From NCBI GenBank assembly GCA_965197555.1, contig OZ240213.1, positions 3,596,001 through 3,660,000 of the forward strand: DNA of 64,000 nt. Direction: 5' to 3'. This document shows positions 48,424 to 57,321 of this stretch, piece after piece. Source of the DNA: G965197555 sp965197555 (lineage in GTDB: Bacteria > Chloroflexota > Dehalococcoidia > Lucifugimonadales > UBA3495). How positions within the stretch are numbered: the stretch's first letter is position 1; each line of letters begins with the position of its first letter. The notes below the pieces were generated by a model. That model saw only the letters and a program-made list of their open reading frames with translations, did no database searches and was not told the DNA's origin. A program made the position numbers and the translations under genes.

Positions 48424-48798
48424 GACCTCTCCTTACAATTCCTACGAACAATTCCTACGAACAACACCTACGAACAATTCCTACGAACAACGCCTAGGAC
48501 ATCCGGCTCGACACTGCGCCAGCGCCAGCCTCAAGTTGTTGATATGAACCCTAGAATATATATCACTGTTGGTCCCATCCGGCAAAGTATGTCGTCAAGA
48601 GGCTTTTTTCGACCCACGCCTCCAACTGCCCGGGCCGGTGTCAAGCAACCACCGATATGCGATAATGCTTGCCGACGTGCCAACGACGTGACTGATGACC
48701 GGCCATAGGTCTGCTTGCCCGTTGGCGCCTCCGGGCACCCCACGGCCCAAGGCCCACGGAACAAGAACCATGGCCCAAGACACAAGGAGGAGAGAATC
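48424..48798. other. Divergent intergenic region with tandem repeats
   Basis: 375 bases between the GMC gene (-) and the dienelactone-hydrolase gene (+). It contains the 5 x 13-bp repeat at 48435-48499. Otherwise I see no gene and no clear promoter pair. AAGGAGG (48784-48790) is the ribosome site of the downstream gene. Confidence 0.6.
48435..48499. repeat. five tandem 13-bp repeats in the GMC leader
   Basis: Units of ACAATTCCTACGA are repeated five times head to tail. Units 1, 2 and 4 are identical, unit 3 differs at two positions (ACAACACCTACGA) and unit 5 at three (ACAACGCCTAGGA). The repeat begins 12 bases upstream of the GMC start codon. Thirteen bases is not a multiple of three and does not encode a protein repeat. 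Confidence 0.9.
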
Positions 48799-49506
48799 AT
48801 GGCTTCGTTCTGGGAGAGTGTCAAAGTAGACGGCCAGGATATGCAGATCTACGCCAGCGTTCCCTCTGGTTCCGGTCCTTTTCCGGCGGTCATCGTCGCT
48901 GCCCACGGCAGCGGTGTCGACCAGTTCATCCGCGACATGGCCGACCGTCTGGCAGCCGACGGATACGCGGCCGTAGCTCCGGACTTGTTCCATCGCATAA
49001 CGGACGAGATGCTTGCCGACGGCTCTCGGCGGTTTGACCACATGAGCGACCCCTATATTGTTGCCGATATCAACGCGACGGTGGACTTCTTGAGGAGCCA
49101 CCCGTCGGTGGACGGCGAGCACATTGGGGTAACGGGGTTCTGCATGGGCGGGCGCGTGTCCTGGCTGGCTGCAGCCGCGAACCCGCATATCAAAGCAGCC
49201 GCGCCCTACTACGGCGGCAACATCATGGTCCCCTGGGGATCGGCCACCCAAACCCCCTTCGAGCTGGCCGATGGCATAAGCTGTCCAATTCTGTTCCATT
49301 TTGGGGAGATCGACGACAACCCATCTCAAGAAGATATGCAGAAGCTGGATGCCGAGCTGACCCGGCTGGGTAAATCCCACCAGTTCTATACCTACCCCAG
49401 CGCCGACCATACATTCATGGACTACACCGGGCAGCGATACCAGAAAGAGGCATCCGAGGTCTCCTGGCCCAGGACCTTGGATTTCTTCGCTACACACTTG
49501 AAGTGA
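48799..49506 (+). CDS. Dienelactone hydrolase family protein
   Basis: A 235-residue alpha/beta hydrolase of the dienelactone-hydrolase family. The catalytic triad is Cys-Asp-His: nucleophile C115 in TGFCMGGRVS, the Asp in HFGEIDD, and H204 in SADHTFMDYT. The oxyanion region VIVAAHGSGVDQFIRD is present. The start is ATG 48799 with AAGGAGG ending 8 bases upstream. Enolizable lactones or esters are the likely substrates; the classical chlorocatechol pathway is not present around it. Confidence 0.9.
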   Translation: MASFWESVKVDGQDMQIYASVPSGSGPFPAVIVAAHGSGVDQFIRDMADRLAADGYAAVAPDLFHRITDEMLADGSRRFDHMSDPYIVADINATVDFLRSHPSVDGEHIGVTGFCMGGRVSWLAAAANPHIKAAAPYYGGNIMVPWGSATQTPFELADGISCPILFHFGEIDDNPSQEDMQKLDAELTRLGKSHQFYTYPSADHTFMDYTGQRYQKEASEVSWPRTLDFFATHLK

Positions 49507-49552
49507 GTCACGGTCGGTTAATTGTTCGTTTCAACGTCTGAGGTAGTAATCC

Positions 49553-50590
49553 ATGCGTTTCGGTAGCTTTGTATTCTCCATCAGCGGCGAGTCCTCCGGT
49601 GACCACCAAGTCATCGAGAATACTCTTCGAGAGGTGGAGTTGGCCGAGCAAGCCGGATTCGATGCGGTCTGGCTGACCGAGCACCACTTCGATGGCGCTG
49701 TGGCTTACGCCGACCCAGTGGTTTTCGGCGCTGCAGTGGCCATGAAAACCCACAGGGTCCGCATCGGCTTTGCGGTGGTAGAGCTGGCGCTGCACCATCC
49801 GGTTCGTCTGGCGGTCCAGACCGCTCTACTGGACCACCTGAGCCAGGGGCGGCTAATCGTGGGCACCGGGCGGGGCTCCGCTTATAACGAGTACGAGTAC
49901 CTAGGTTTTGGGACCACCATCGAAGAAGGCCACGAAATGCTGCCCGAGGCCGAGGCCCTGCTAATAAAGGCATGGACCGGAGAAGACGTACAGTACCAGG
50001 GCCGCTTCTGGCAGGGGAACTTTCCGGTCCTTCGGCCTCGCCCTTACCAGAAACCCCATCCTCCACTGGTGCGCGCCTGCATATCCGAGGAGTCACTGGT
50101 GGAGATGGCCAAGATCGGGCGTCCGGTACTGATCGGCGTGCAGCCCCTGGATGTCTTGAGTCATCGCCTGCGGCTGTATAGAGACACCATGCTGGACGCC
50201 GGCTTTTCTGAACACCAAGTAGAGGCAGCGCTGGACCAGACGTGGGCTCAACGCGGCCTGTACATAGGGGACACCGACGCGGAGGCGCTCAAAGTAGCCA
50301 CCGACGCGCTGGCCAGGTACCGGGAGCATCTCGCCGAGGCCCGTCGATTGTACAACCCCGGAGGACTGCCACCTCGGCCGCCTGGTCAGGCTCCTCCACC
50401 GGGAGAGGTAGTTGAGCACGCCTTCCTGGCTGGCACACCGGACACCGTATCCCGGCAGATCAGCGAGCTACATGCGGCGGGGGTCCGAAACCTGATGCTC
50501 AACGTCAATGTGGGCCAGATTTCACCGGAGCTGGTGGAGGCATCGATACGGCGTTTCGGCGAGGAAGTGCGTCCCCGGTTCCAGCAATAG
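49553..50590 (+). CDS. LLM-class flavin-dependent oxidoreductase
   Basis: A 345-residue luciferase-like monooxygenase. Family blocks are MRFGSFVFSIS, VWLTEHHFDGAVAYADPVVFGAA, RVRIGFAVVELALHHPVRLAVQTALLDHLSQGRLIVGTGRG and the C-terminal AFLAGTPDTVSRQISELHAAGVRNLML. A Pro-rich linker (GGLPPRPPGQAPPPGE) appears near residue 270. AGGTAG precedes the ATG at 49553. Substrate unknown. It is separated from the preceding hydrolase by only 46 bases, so the two may form a small catabolic operon. Confidence 0.9.
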   Translation: MRFGSFVFSISGESSGDHQVIENTLREVELAEQAGFDAVWLTEHHFDGAVAYADPVVFGAAVAMKTHRVRIGFAVVELALHHPVRLAVQTALLDHLSQGRLIVGTGRGSAYNEYEYLGFGTTIEEGHEMLPEAEALLIKAWTGEDVQYQGRFWQGNFPVLRPRPYQKPHPPLVRACISEESLVEMAKIGRPVLIGVQPLDVLSHRLRLYRDTMLDAGFSEHQVEAALDQTWAQRGLYIGDTDAEALKVATDALARYREHLAEARRLYNPGGLPPRPPGQAPPPGEVVEHAFLAGTPDTVSRQISELHAAGVRNLMLNVNVGQISPELVEASIRRFGEEVRPRFQQ

Positions 50591-50617
50591 CGCCAATACG
50601 CCCTTGGTCAACCAATC

Positions 50618-51490
50618 CTAAAGCTGGTCCAGAGCTACGCGGGACAGCATCATTTTCACCGGGCTGATGGGCCGGAAAGTGCGGGACATTCGAACATCGC
50701 CAGCCAAGCTGAGCAGCGTATAGGCGTCATACTGGTCCATCCCCTTCTCTTGAACGAGAAAGCCCACCATGCTCCGGACTGCCTGCTTCATCGCCGGGCC
50801 CAAGTCGTCGCCGTGGGAAAGCACTACGAAATAGTCGGGTGTTAAAGCGCGAGGGCCGGCAAGACCCATGCCCTTTTCCACGGTCACCCGGATATGGCTG
50901 TCGGCAGAGCACTCAGCGCCGGTCCCGGCCACGGCGCCATCGCCCACCACCGCATGGCAATCGCCCATGGCCAGCAACCCCCCGGGAACGAAGACCGGAA
51001 GCCACAGGGTGCTGCCAGCCACCAACTCCTTCAAGTCGATGTCACCCCCATAGGGGCCACTGTCGCTGGCGGTATCCTGGGGGTAGGTTGGAGTGGTTGC
51101 CACCAGTCCCATGGAAGGCATTAAGGGCAAACGCACCCCACTGGGTAACACCGCCCGACCGTTCTGAAGCGTCATTACGGTGGGGTAGCCCTCGGTGAAC
51201 TCCTCTTCCAGGAAGCCCCGGCCCGGCCTCACCATGTGGGCCGCTCCTTCCTTGGGCGTTATGCTGATAAAGTCGACCCGCAGAGCATCGCCAGGTTCCG
51301 CGCTGTTAACGAATATCGGCCCGGTGGCCGGCCCTCTCAGCGCCTTAACCTCCAGCGCGGCTGGGTCCCGTTCTCCTTCGAAAGCGTCCCAGGTCTCCAC
51401 CATCAAATCGTCTCCAGAATCAATGGTGATAGCCGGTTGATTGCTGGGGTCTAGAACGTAGATACGATGCTCTCGGCTCAGTAGCTCCAT
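50618..51490 (-). CDS. Acetamidase/formamidase family protein
   Basis: A 290-residue member of the FmdA/AmdA family, enzymes that hydrolyse formamide, acetamide or related short amides. Typical segments are VNSAEPGDALRVDFISITP, the GGDIDLKELVAGSTLWLPVFVPGGLLAMGDCHAVVGDG metal-site block with its Cys-His pair, TVEKGMGLAGPRALTPD, and the C-terminal YTLLSLAGDVRMSRTFRP. Length is at the lower end of the family range (AmdA is about 300-400). The start codon has AGGAGG-like sequence (gtacctcc on +) upstream. No urea or nitrile genes are adjacent. Confidence 0.87.
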   Translation of the reverse strand: MELLSREHRIYVLDPSNQPAITIDSGDDLMVETWDAFEGERDPAALEVKALRGPATGPIFVNSAEPGDALRVDFISITPKEGAAHMVRPGRGFLEEEFTEGYPTVMTLQNGRAVLPSGVRLPLMPSMGLVATTPTYPQDTASDSGPYGGDIDLKELVAGSTLWLPVFVPGGLLAMGDCHAVVGDGAVAGTGAECSADSHIRVTVEKGMGLAGPRALTPDYFVVLSHGDDLGPAMKQAVRSMVGFLVQEKGMDQYDAYTLLSLAGDVRMSRTFRPISPVKMMLSRVALDQL

Positions 51491-51523
51491 GTCAGTACCT
51501 CCTAAAGTGCCCGGCGGTTAGGC

Positions 51524-52261
51524 TCAAGGCATTGGGTCAGGCCGATCCAGCCGGACCTGCTTTACCCTGACCCCCTCTTGCGGGTCGAGGTCAACCAGGT
51601 TTACCGAGCCGCCGGAGGTGTTGCCGGAGGGGCCGAAGGGTGCGCCGGAATATGCGGCGGCCACATTACCTTGTGATACGTCAAAAGAACGGTCCCAGTG
51701 GCCAAGGGCCAGATAATCGCAAGTCGCTCGTGCCACCTCTCCAGCGGCAATGGGCGACGAACGCCGGTCATCATCTCCTTCTTCCTGGAAGTGGCCGTGG
51801 GCTAGGGCCACCAGCCAGCGCCCTGGCGTTGCTTGCGGCATGCCTGCCAGGGGCTTGAAATCTGGTGTGTGGTCCTCCATGGCCCGTCCCCAGATATCCA
51901 GGTCCATGTCCGGGAAGTGGATTGTCTGCCCTTCCGGATTGTTGATGATCCGCAGGTTACGTGACGTGAAACGAAATGGCTCTCTTAGATAGACCGAGCC
52001 TTTCCCATGGTGGTCGTGGTTGCCGGGAAGCACCACCACTGGCACGGACAGCCTGGAGACTTGATGAACAAAGGACTCCAAGATATCGTTCAACACCCGG
52101 TCGTTGTCGAATATATCCCCGACCATGAGCAGAACATCGGCATCAACTCTGGGCACTGCTTCTATCACTGAAGCAAGTCCTGCATCGGCCCACGGATGAG
52201 TCTGTGGGTCTCCCAGGTGGAGGTCCGAAGTGTGGACCAGTCTAACTTTCTTTCGAAGCAT
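51524..52261 (-). CDS. Metallophosphoesterase, SbcD/YkuE-like
   Basis: A 245-residue calcineurin-like phosphoesterase. The metal motifs are D-x-H in LVHTSDLHLGD (residues 12-18), GD in LMVGDIFDND, GNHD in VVLPGNHDHHG, H in VALAHGHFQ and the final GHWDRS. Architecture is the DNA-repair exonuclease (SbcD/Mre11) metallophosphoesterase domain without the C-terminal capping or Rad50-binding part, so it is either a truncated SbcD-like protein or another phosphatase; no SbcC is adjacent. ATG start close to the CaiB/BaiF gene, whose stop is 66 bases away on the same strand. Confidence 0.83.
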   Translation of the reverse strand: MLRKKVRLVHTSDLHLGDPQTHPWADAGLASVIEAVPRVDADVLLMVGDIFDNDRVLNDILESFVHQVSRLSVPVVVLPGNHDHHGKGSVYLREPFRFTSRNLRIINNPEGQTIHFPDMDLDIWGRAMEDHTPDFKPLAGMPQATPGRWLVALAHGHFQEEGDDDRRSSPIAAGEVARATCDYLALGHWDRSFDVSQGNVAAAYSGAPFGPSGNTSGGSVNLVDLDPQEGVRVKQVRLDRPDPMP

Positions 52262-52326
52262 CGTTAGTCCCAGTTCTAATGGACGCCGGTCACCGCGATT
52301 TGACCCTCATTCTAGCTCTTGCCTAA

Positions 52327-53517
52327 TCAACTCCCTATTACTCCGTCGCTGCGGAGCCTTGTCACATCCTCGAGGGAATAGCCCAGTTCGGACAGAATCT
52401 CCTCATTGTGTTGGCCCAATAGTGGTGGGGGACGCCGCACCGACGGTGGGGTGGCAGCCAGCTTCAATGGGGAGTTGGGCACCCGGAGTTCCTGGACGTT
52501 GGGGTGAGGTATATCGGCGACCATGTTACGGGCCAATACCTGGGGATTGCTGACCACATCGGAGACCCGGTTAATCGGGCCACATGGAATACCTGCATCG
52601 GATATCAGCTTCACCCAGTGCTCCACAGACTTGGATTTGAACACCTCGCTGAGTATTGCAACACACTCTCCACGGTGTTCGACACGGGCGGTATTCGTGA
52701 AAAAACGAGGGTCCTCCAGCAGGTCAGTCCTCTCGATGGCCCGGCAAGTACGTTCCCAAAGTCCCTGGTTGCCGCAACCAAGAATAAAGAATCCATCGCT
52801 GGCGGGAAAGCTTTGATAGGGCACCAAGCTAGGGTGTCCCGAGCCCATGCGATGGGGCTCAACGCCCGTACCCATGTACCCCGTAGCGTGGTAACTCAGG
52901 GTGGCCACTTGACCATCCAGCAGGGACGCCTCAACCCATTGCCCTTCCCCAGTGCGGTCCCGGTGACGGAGCGCGGTCACCACCGACCCGAAGGCCATCA
53001 TCCCAGCAAACAAATCCACCAGAGAGAACCCTACCCTCTGGGGTAACCCATCGGGCTCCCCTGTCAGGTGCATCAACCCACTATAGGCCTGGATGATGAG
53101 GTCGTAGCCCGGCATGTCGGCCATGGGCCCGGTGCGCCCGTAGCCGGATACCGAACAATACACTATCCTCGGATTGAGGCGGCTGATAGCCTCGTAACCC
53201 AGCCCCATGCGGTCCAATGCGCCGCTGCGAAAGCTCTCAATCATCACATCGGCGCCAGCAGCCAGTTTTGACACTATTTCAATTCCTTCTTCCGTTTTCA
53301 GGTCTAGGCTCAAACTGCGCTTGTTCCTGTTGAAGGAGAGGAACTGAGTGCTCTCACCGTTCCAAAAGGGAGTCCATGACCGGGTTTCGTCCCCTTTTTC
53401 GGGCTCTTCGATTTTGATTACGTCCGCTCCCATGTCCCCCAACAACATAGTGCAAAAGGGGCCGGCAAGGGTCCGAGTCAGGTCAACAACCTTAATGTCT
53501 TCCAACGACGCTGCCAT
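52327..53517 (-). CDS. CaiB/BaiF-family CoA transferase
   Basis: A 396-residue family III CoA transferase that swaps CoA between carboxylic acids. The N-terminal VVDLTRTLAGPFCTMLLGDMGADVIKIE is the classical signature, and the active-site Asp is in GYDLIIQAYSGLM (the catalytic Asp that forms the anhydride with the acid). GPINRVSDVVSNPQ and the terminal LGQHNEEILSELGY follow. The start is placed at 53517, where the family N-terminus begins (an earlier in-frame extension to 53688 has no family sequence). An extended -10 motif lies upstream. Substrate unknown, as usual for these paralogs in SAR202-type genomes. Confidence 0.9.
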   Translation of the reverse strand: MAASLEDIKVVDLTRTLAGPFCTMLLGDMGADVIKIEEPEKGDETRSWTPFWNGESTQFLSFNRNKRSLSLDLKTEEGIEIVSKLAAGADVMIESFRSGALDRMGLGYEAISRLNPRIVYCSVSGYGRTGPMADMPGYDLIIQAYSGLMHLTGEPDGLPQRVGFSLVDLFAGMMAFGSVVTALRHRDRTGEGQWVEASLLDGQVATLSYHATGYMGTGVEPHRMGSGHPSLVPYQSFPASDGFFILGCGNQGLWERTCRAIERTDLLEDPRFFTNTARVEHRGECVAILSEVFKSKSVEHWVKLISDAGIPCGPINRVSDVVSNPQVLARNMVADIPHPNVQELRVPNSPLKLAATPPSVRRPPPLLGQHNEEILSELGYSLEDVTRLRSDGVIGS

Positions 53518-53569
53518 CGCTACCTCTTTGCTTGCCGAGCCTCTATAGCTCCTGAAATGCTGCTGGCGA

Positions 53570-53578
53570 ATTATAGCA
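53570..53578 (-). promoter_or_regulatory. extended -10 promoter of the CaiB/BaiF gene
   Basis: On the - strand, TGCTATAAT (plus-strand 53570-53578; TATAAT at 53570-53575) lies 53 bases upstream of the start codon. No -35 is visible. The same TGCTATAAT occurs before the LLM gene at 43153-43161. Confidence 0.5.
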
Positions 53579-53710
53579 TGGCGTCCACCACCCAGCAGGG
53601 GCCACAATCCGACGGGCACCCCAACACTGGACCGTTGAAACCAGCCTCCTTCGATGGTAGGGTGTGCTCTCTGCGTGAGAGTTGGCAACCTCCCCTAAGA
53701 AGGCGTAGCC

Positions 53711-54646
53711 GTGACACACCCTCTACATCCTTCGCTAGTGGTCCTGGGTGGAATCAACATGGATTTGGTCACTGTGGCCTCCCAATTCCCTGAGGCGGGG
53801 GAAACAGTGATTGGCAGCCGCTTTCTCACCTATGGCGGCGGCAAGGGAGCCAACCAAGCGGTGGCCGCGGCCCGTATGGGGGCTAGAGTCGCCATGGTAG
53901 GCCGGGTGGGAGATGATACATTCGGTCCCCAACTAGTCCATGCCTTAGCGGCCAGGGGCGTCGACGTCTCTGGGATCGCGGTGGAGCCTGGGCTTAGCTC
54001 AGGAATAGCGGTGGTGAATATCGACGAGACTGCCCAAAACCGGATAATTCAGGTCCACGGCGCTAACGCAGTATGCGGGGAAGCGGAGGCCCAGCGGGTT
54101 GAAGGACTCTTGGAGGGGGCATCTACACTTCTTCTCCAGCTTGAGGTACCGGTTGAACTATCATTGCGAGTTGCCCAGAGTACGGCAGCCCTGGGCAGGA
54201 CGGTGGTCCTAGACCCCGCGCCAGCTCGGGCTCTGCCGGAGGAATTCTACCGGTGTTGCTCGGTGATTACGCCCAACGAGACGGAAGCCCAGGCCTTGGT
54301 GGGATTTCCGGTCTATGATCCGGCGTCGGCCGCTCGCGCCGCCGGCCAACTCCTGGACCGAGGCGTCGGCGCAGCGGTCATCAAGCTGGGAAACCAGGGG
54401 GTCTACTACGCCACTCCAGCAGGGGGAGAGCACATACCACCCTTCCCAGTGACGGCGGTGGACTCGGTGGCTGCAGGTGACGCGTTCAACGGAGCCATGG
54501 CTGTTGCATTGTCCCACGGAGCTACTCTAAGCCGTGCAGTCACGATAGGCGCCGCAGCAGGGGCGCTGGCGGTTACCAAGTTCGGCGCCCAGGACGCGAT
54601 GCCCCACAAGGACGAAGTAGAAGCGTTGGTCCAATCCCGGTCGTGA
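53711..54646 (+). CDS. Ribokinase-like PfkB-family sugar kinase
   Basis: A 311-residue kinase. The N-terminal signature is LTYGGGKGANQAVAAARMG, and the C-terminal anion-hole and base motif is DSVAAGDAFNGAMAVAL, with the catalytic Asp in AAGD (Ala replaces the first Gly of the usual GAGD). Similarity is highest to ribokinase (RbsK). GTG start at 53711. No sugar transporter or regulator is adjacent, so the substrate (ribose or another sugar) is not fixed by context. Confidence 0.9.
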   Translation: MTHPLHPSLVVLGGINMDLVTVASQFPEAGETVIGSRFLTYGGGKGANQAVAAARMGARVAMVGRVGDDTFGPQLVHALAARGVDVSGIAVEPGLSSGIAVVNIDETAQNRIIQVHGANAVCGEAEAQRVEGLLEGASTLLLQLEVPVELSLRVAQSTAALGRTVVLDPAPARALPEEFYRCCSVITPNETEAQALVGFPVYDPASAARAAGQLLDRGVGAAVIKLGNQGVYYATPAGGEHIPPFPVTAVDSVAAGDAFNGAMAVALSHGATLSRAVTIGAAAGALAVTKFGAQDAMPHKDEVEALVQSRS

Positions 54647-54681
54647 ACCGGTAGTCCTTTGGCGTCGCGTTGACCGGCACT

Positions 54682-55233
54682 TCACCGGCTGATTACCGGC
54701 GCCAGAATGCCGCCAATCATTACCATCAAGACAACGGTCCACCAATACCACTCCTCTTTTAGCTCGGCGATAATGCCGGTAACCGATAGCACCGCCACCA
54801 AACCGGAAACGATTACAGCCGCACGCAACACCCGGCGTCGGCCAATACTCTTGGGCTGCACCTGTAGCGACCAGCTTGCATAACAGAACGCAACGGACAG
54901 CACCACGCCGATTAAGGTCGCTTTCCAGAAAATGTCGGGGCCGGGCGTGACCCAGATTGCTACCGTTACAAGCAAGAAGGCTACAGCCAGGACTACTAGG
55001 GTGGCTGCAGCCAACTTGATGTGCCTGTTGCGGCGGCTCAGAGAGGACGGCGCCAACGCCAGGAAACAGAACCCGGACAGAGTCAACATGCTGAGGATCA
55101 ACCGGCCAAGGGTGTCGGTGTAACCGACTGCCAGGAACATGACCAGCAGGATGACGGTCACGACAGCGGGGCCCACCAATAGGCCCCTGAGGGCCAGTTG
55201 CCTTACCTGGACGTTTCGGCGGCCAGAGAGCAA
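54682..55233 (-). CDS. Integral membrane protein, unknown function
   Basis: A 183-residue hydrophobic protein with about six membrane segments (for example LVGPAVVTVILLVMFLAV, LAAATLVVLAVAFLLVTVAI, TVVLMVMIGGILAPVI). A basic cytoplasmic loop (SSLSRRNRHIK) follows the second span. I recognise no family signature. It lies downstream of MmgE/PrpD on the same strand with a 19-base gap, so it likely belongs to that transcription unit. Function unknown. Confidence 0.7.
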   Translation of the reverse strand: MLSGRRNVQVRQLALRGLLVGPAVVTVILLVMFLAVGYTDTLGRLILSMLTLSGFCFLALAPSSLSRRNRHIKLAAATLVVLAVAFLLVTVAIWVTPGPDIFWKATLIGVVLSVAFCYASWSLQVQPKSIGRRRVLRAAVIVSGLVAVLSVTGIIAELKEEWYWWTVVLMVMIGGILAPVISR

Positions 55234-55252
55234 TTTATGCCGACGCTGGTCT

Positions 55253-56647
55253 CTATCCTCTGAGGAGCGCCGTCAACTTCCCCACTTGGTCCAGCTCCTC
55301 CAAGTTATAGATAACCTCCAGCACGTTGGACTGGTTTGATGGCGGCAGCACGCCCTGGGCGCAATCGGCGAATTTGTCCGCCAGCTCTTCCCGGGACATG
55401 GGGCGATCGGGGGTGCCCCTAGAGGTCGAAGCTTCCTTGGTGAGAACCGAACCATCGCCCCGGGTTACCTCCACCACGCTGCGGATACGTTGGAAGCCCA
55501 ATGCTTCCAGGTCTTCGTTGAGATAAGGAGTGACCTTCGCCATCATCTGGCGCACATCCGGGCGCAGCACCGTTTCGTCGGTAAACTGGGCGATGCCCCC
55601 TCTGCCCTCCAAGACCAGAATTCCCAGGCAAAAGGGAATGCTGAACTTGGCTTCCAACTCGTTCACGGGTTCCTGGTACCTGAGAGCTGCCAAAACGTTG
55701 GAGGTGGTGCCCAGGCGGATTGAACTGACATCTTCCGCTTTCAAGTCGTGCTCGTTTATCAGGTCCAATAAGGCGTCCATGGAAGGGTGGGCCAGCGAGC
55801 CACAGGGATAGGGTTTTATCGATACGCCGGGGTCCACCAGGCTGTAAGGACTACCCAATTTTCCAACGATGGCGTCCGGTTCCACCCCACTGCCAGCCAC
55901 CTGAAAGTAGCCCCAAGGGCCGTCCAGTGCATTGGGGTCGGTGGTGTAGCCTATTCCCGCCAACGTGGCGGCCACGACGCCCCCTTCCGCAGCGGCCCCT
56001 GCGTGATAAGGCTTGGTCATAGTCCCAAAGGCAGCACGGATACCAGCGCTCTTGCTGGCGGCGATGCCCAAGGCCTGCGCAGTTTGCTCCACAGTCAGGC
56101 CCCTGAGCTTGGCGGCTGCCGCTGCGGCGCCGAATATGCCAATGGTGCCGGTGGAGTGGAACCCATTCTTGTAATGGTACGGGTTGATGGCCTCGGCCAT
56201 CTTGCAAGCTACTTCCACGCCCACGCAATAAGCGGTCAGCAATCCCTTCCCATCTGCCCCTGTATCTTCCGCCACAGGAACGGCGGCGGCTAGCACCGGG
56301 GTCGTTGGGTGGGTGAGCAGCCCGTAGACTCGGTCGGGCAACGATGAAATCTGGGTATCATCGAAGTCCAAGGCGTGCCCGGCGACACCGTTGACCAGCG
56401 CGGCATACTCGGCGGGCAGGGAAGCCAATCCCCCCAGCACTGTTGCTTTACCGCTCAGTTGCAGGCTCTCTACGTACCGGCGTATCAGAGTAGCGCATTC
56501 ACTGGGGTAGCCGGAAAGCATCACACCTATTCCGTCAATCACCGCTTCCTTGGCCCTGTGGATCACTTCCTTCGGTATGCTCTCGTATTCAACTCCTTGC
56601 ACGAAGGTAGCCAGCTCACCAGTCAATGAGTTGTTGGTTGTCGCCAT
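55253..56647 (-). CDS. MmgE/PrpD family protein
   Basis: A 464-residue protein of the MmgE/PrpD superfamily, which includes 2-methylcitrate dehydratase, immune-responsive IRG1 (cis-aconitate decarboxylase) and several uncharacterised lyases. Typical blocks are ALVNGVAGHALDFDDTQ, FHSTGTIGIFGAAAAAAKLRGL, KPYHAGAAAEGG, KPYPCGSLAHPSMDALL and TRGDGSVLTKE near the C-terminus. No methylcitrate synthase or lyase lies near, so the propionate pathway is not supported by context. The 183-residue membrane protein follows it. Confidence 0.87.
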   Translation of the reverse strand: MATTNNSLTGELATFVQGVEYESIPKEVIHRAKEAVIDGIGVMLSGYPSECATLIRRYVESLQLSGKATVLGGLASLPAEYAALVNGVAGHALDFDDTQISSLPDRVYGLLTHPTTPVLAAAVPVAEDTGADGKGLLTAYCVGVEVACKMAEAINPYHYKNGFHSTGTIGIFGAAAAAAKLRGLTVEQTAQALGIAASKSAGIRAAFGTMTKPYHAGAAAEGGVVAATLAGIGYTTDPNALDGPWGYFQVAGSGVEPDAIVGKLGSPYSLVDPGVSIKPYPCGSLAHPSMDALLDLINEHDLKAEDVSSIRLGTTSNVLAALRYQEPVNELEAKFSIPFCLGILVLEGRGGIAQFTDETVLRPDVRQMMAKVTPYLNEDLEALGFQRIRSVVEVTRGDGSVLTKEASTSRGTPDRPMSREELADKFADCAQGVLPPSNQSNVLEVIYNLEELDQVGKLTALLRG

Positions 56648-56771
56648 AATTGCATCTCCTGTCGGAAAGTAAACTGGTTAGCTGTCGGCCTCATAGGTCA
56701 GTATCGACCCAGCATCGATGCATGTTGATGGCTATCGGCTAGACGCTGACCCCTTAAACATTAGCATCGAC

Positions 56772-56777
56772 TATAAT
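56772..56777 (+). promoter_or_regulatory. possible -10 box before the Nudix gene
   Basis: TATAAT with only weak -35 candidates (CTTAAA at 56753-56758 is 13 bases upstream). Transcription from here would give a leader of roughly 30 bases before the ATG at 56815. Confidence 0.35.
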
Positions 56778-56814
56778 GGGACATCTTAGCCGATGGCTAG
56801 GCCTCGGGGAAGAG

Positions 56815-57321
56815 ATGTCAACCGACGATAAGTACTGCCCCACTTGTGGGACCCCTTTGGAGTCGCAGCAAGTCGCGGGAAGGGAGCGACCGGTCTGCCC
56901 CAAATGCGGGCGGGTTGTGTACTACGACCCCAAAATCGCAGCAATTTGCGTTGTTAGCCGCGAAGGACAAATTCTACTAGTGTGCCGGGGCAACGAGCCA
57001 GGATACGGCCTTTGGAGCATGCCCGGTGGCTACGTGGACCGGGGCGAAGTAGTTGAGGAGGCAGCGGCGCGGGAAGTCCGTGAAGAAACGGGGTTAGAGG
57101 TTGAGGTGGGACAACTATTAGGCTTGTTCTCCGAACGGGAACACCCGGTGATGGTAGCAGCTTTTGAGGCGGAAGAGGTAGGAGGCATTCTGGTTGCGGG
57201 GTCCGAAGCCCTAGACGTGGGATTTTTCCCTACCCACAACCTTCCCGAGCTGGCCTTCCCCCGAGACCAACTCATATTGGCTCGCTGGCGGACAGGGAGG
57301 GTCGGAGGTAGCCCCAGATGA
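56815..57321 (+). CDS. Nudix hydrolase with N-terminal zinc ribbon (NudC-like)
   Basis: A 168-residue protein. The zinc ribbon CPTCG (about residues 8-12) pairs with CPKCG (about 29-33). The Nudix box is complete: GGYVDRGEVVEEAAAREV followed by REETGLEV (GX5EX7REUXEEXGU). The layout resembles small Nudix proteins of the ADP-ribose or NADH pyrophosphatase type; the NADH-specific SQPWPFPxS motif is not seen, so NudC proper is doubtful. The start is at 56815 because the zinc ribbon begins there and GGGGAAGAG precedes it. It overlaps comF by the 4-base ATGA. Confidence 0.87.
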   Translation: MSTDDKYCPTCGTPLESQQVAGRERPVCPKCGRVVYYDPKIAAICVVSREGQILLVCRGNEPGYGLWSMPGGYVDRGEVVEEAAAREVREETGLEVEVGQLLGLFSEREHPVMVAAFEAEEVGGILVAGSEALDVGFFPTHNLPELAFPRDQLILARWRTGRVGGSPR

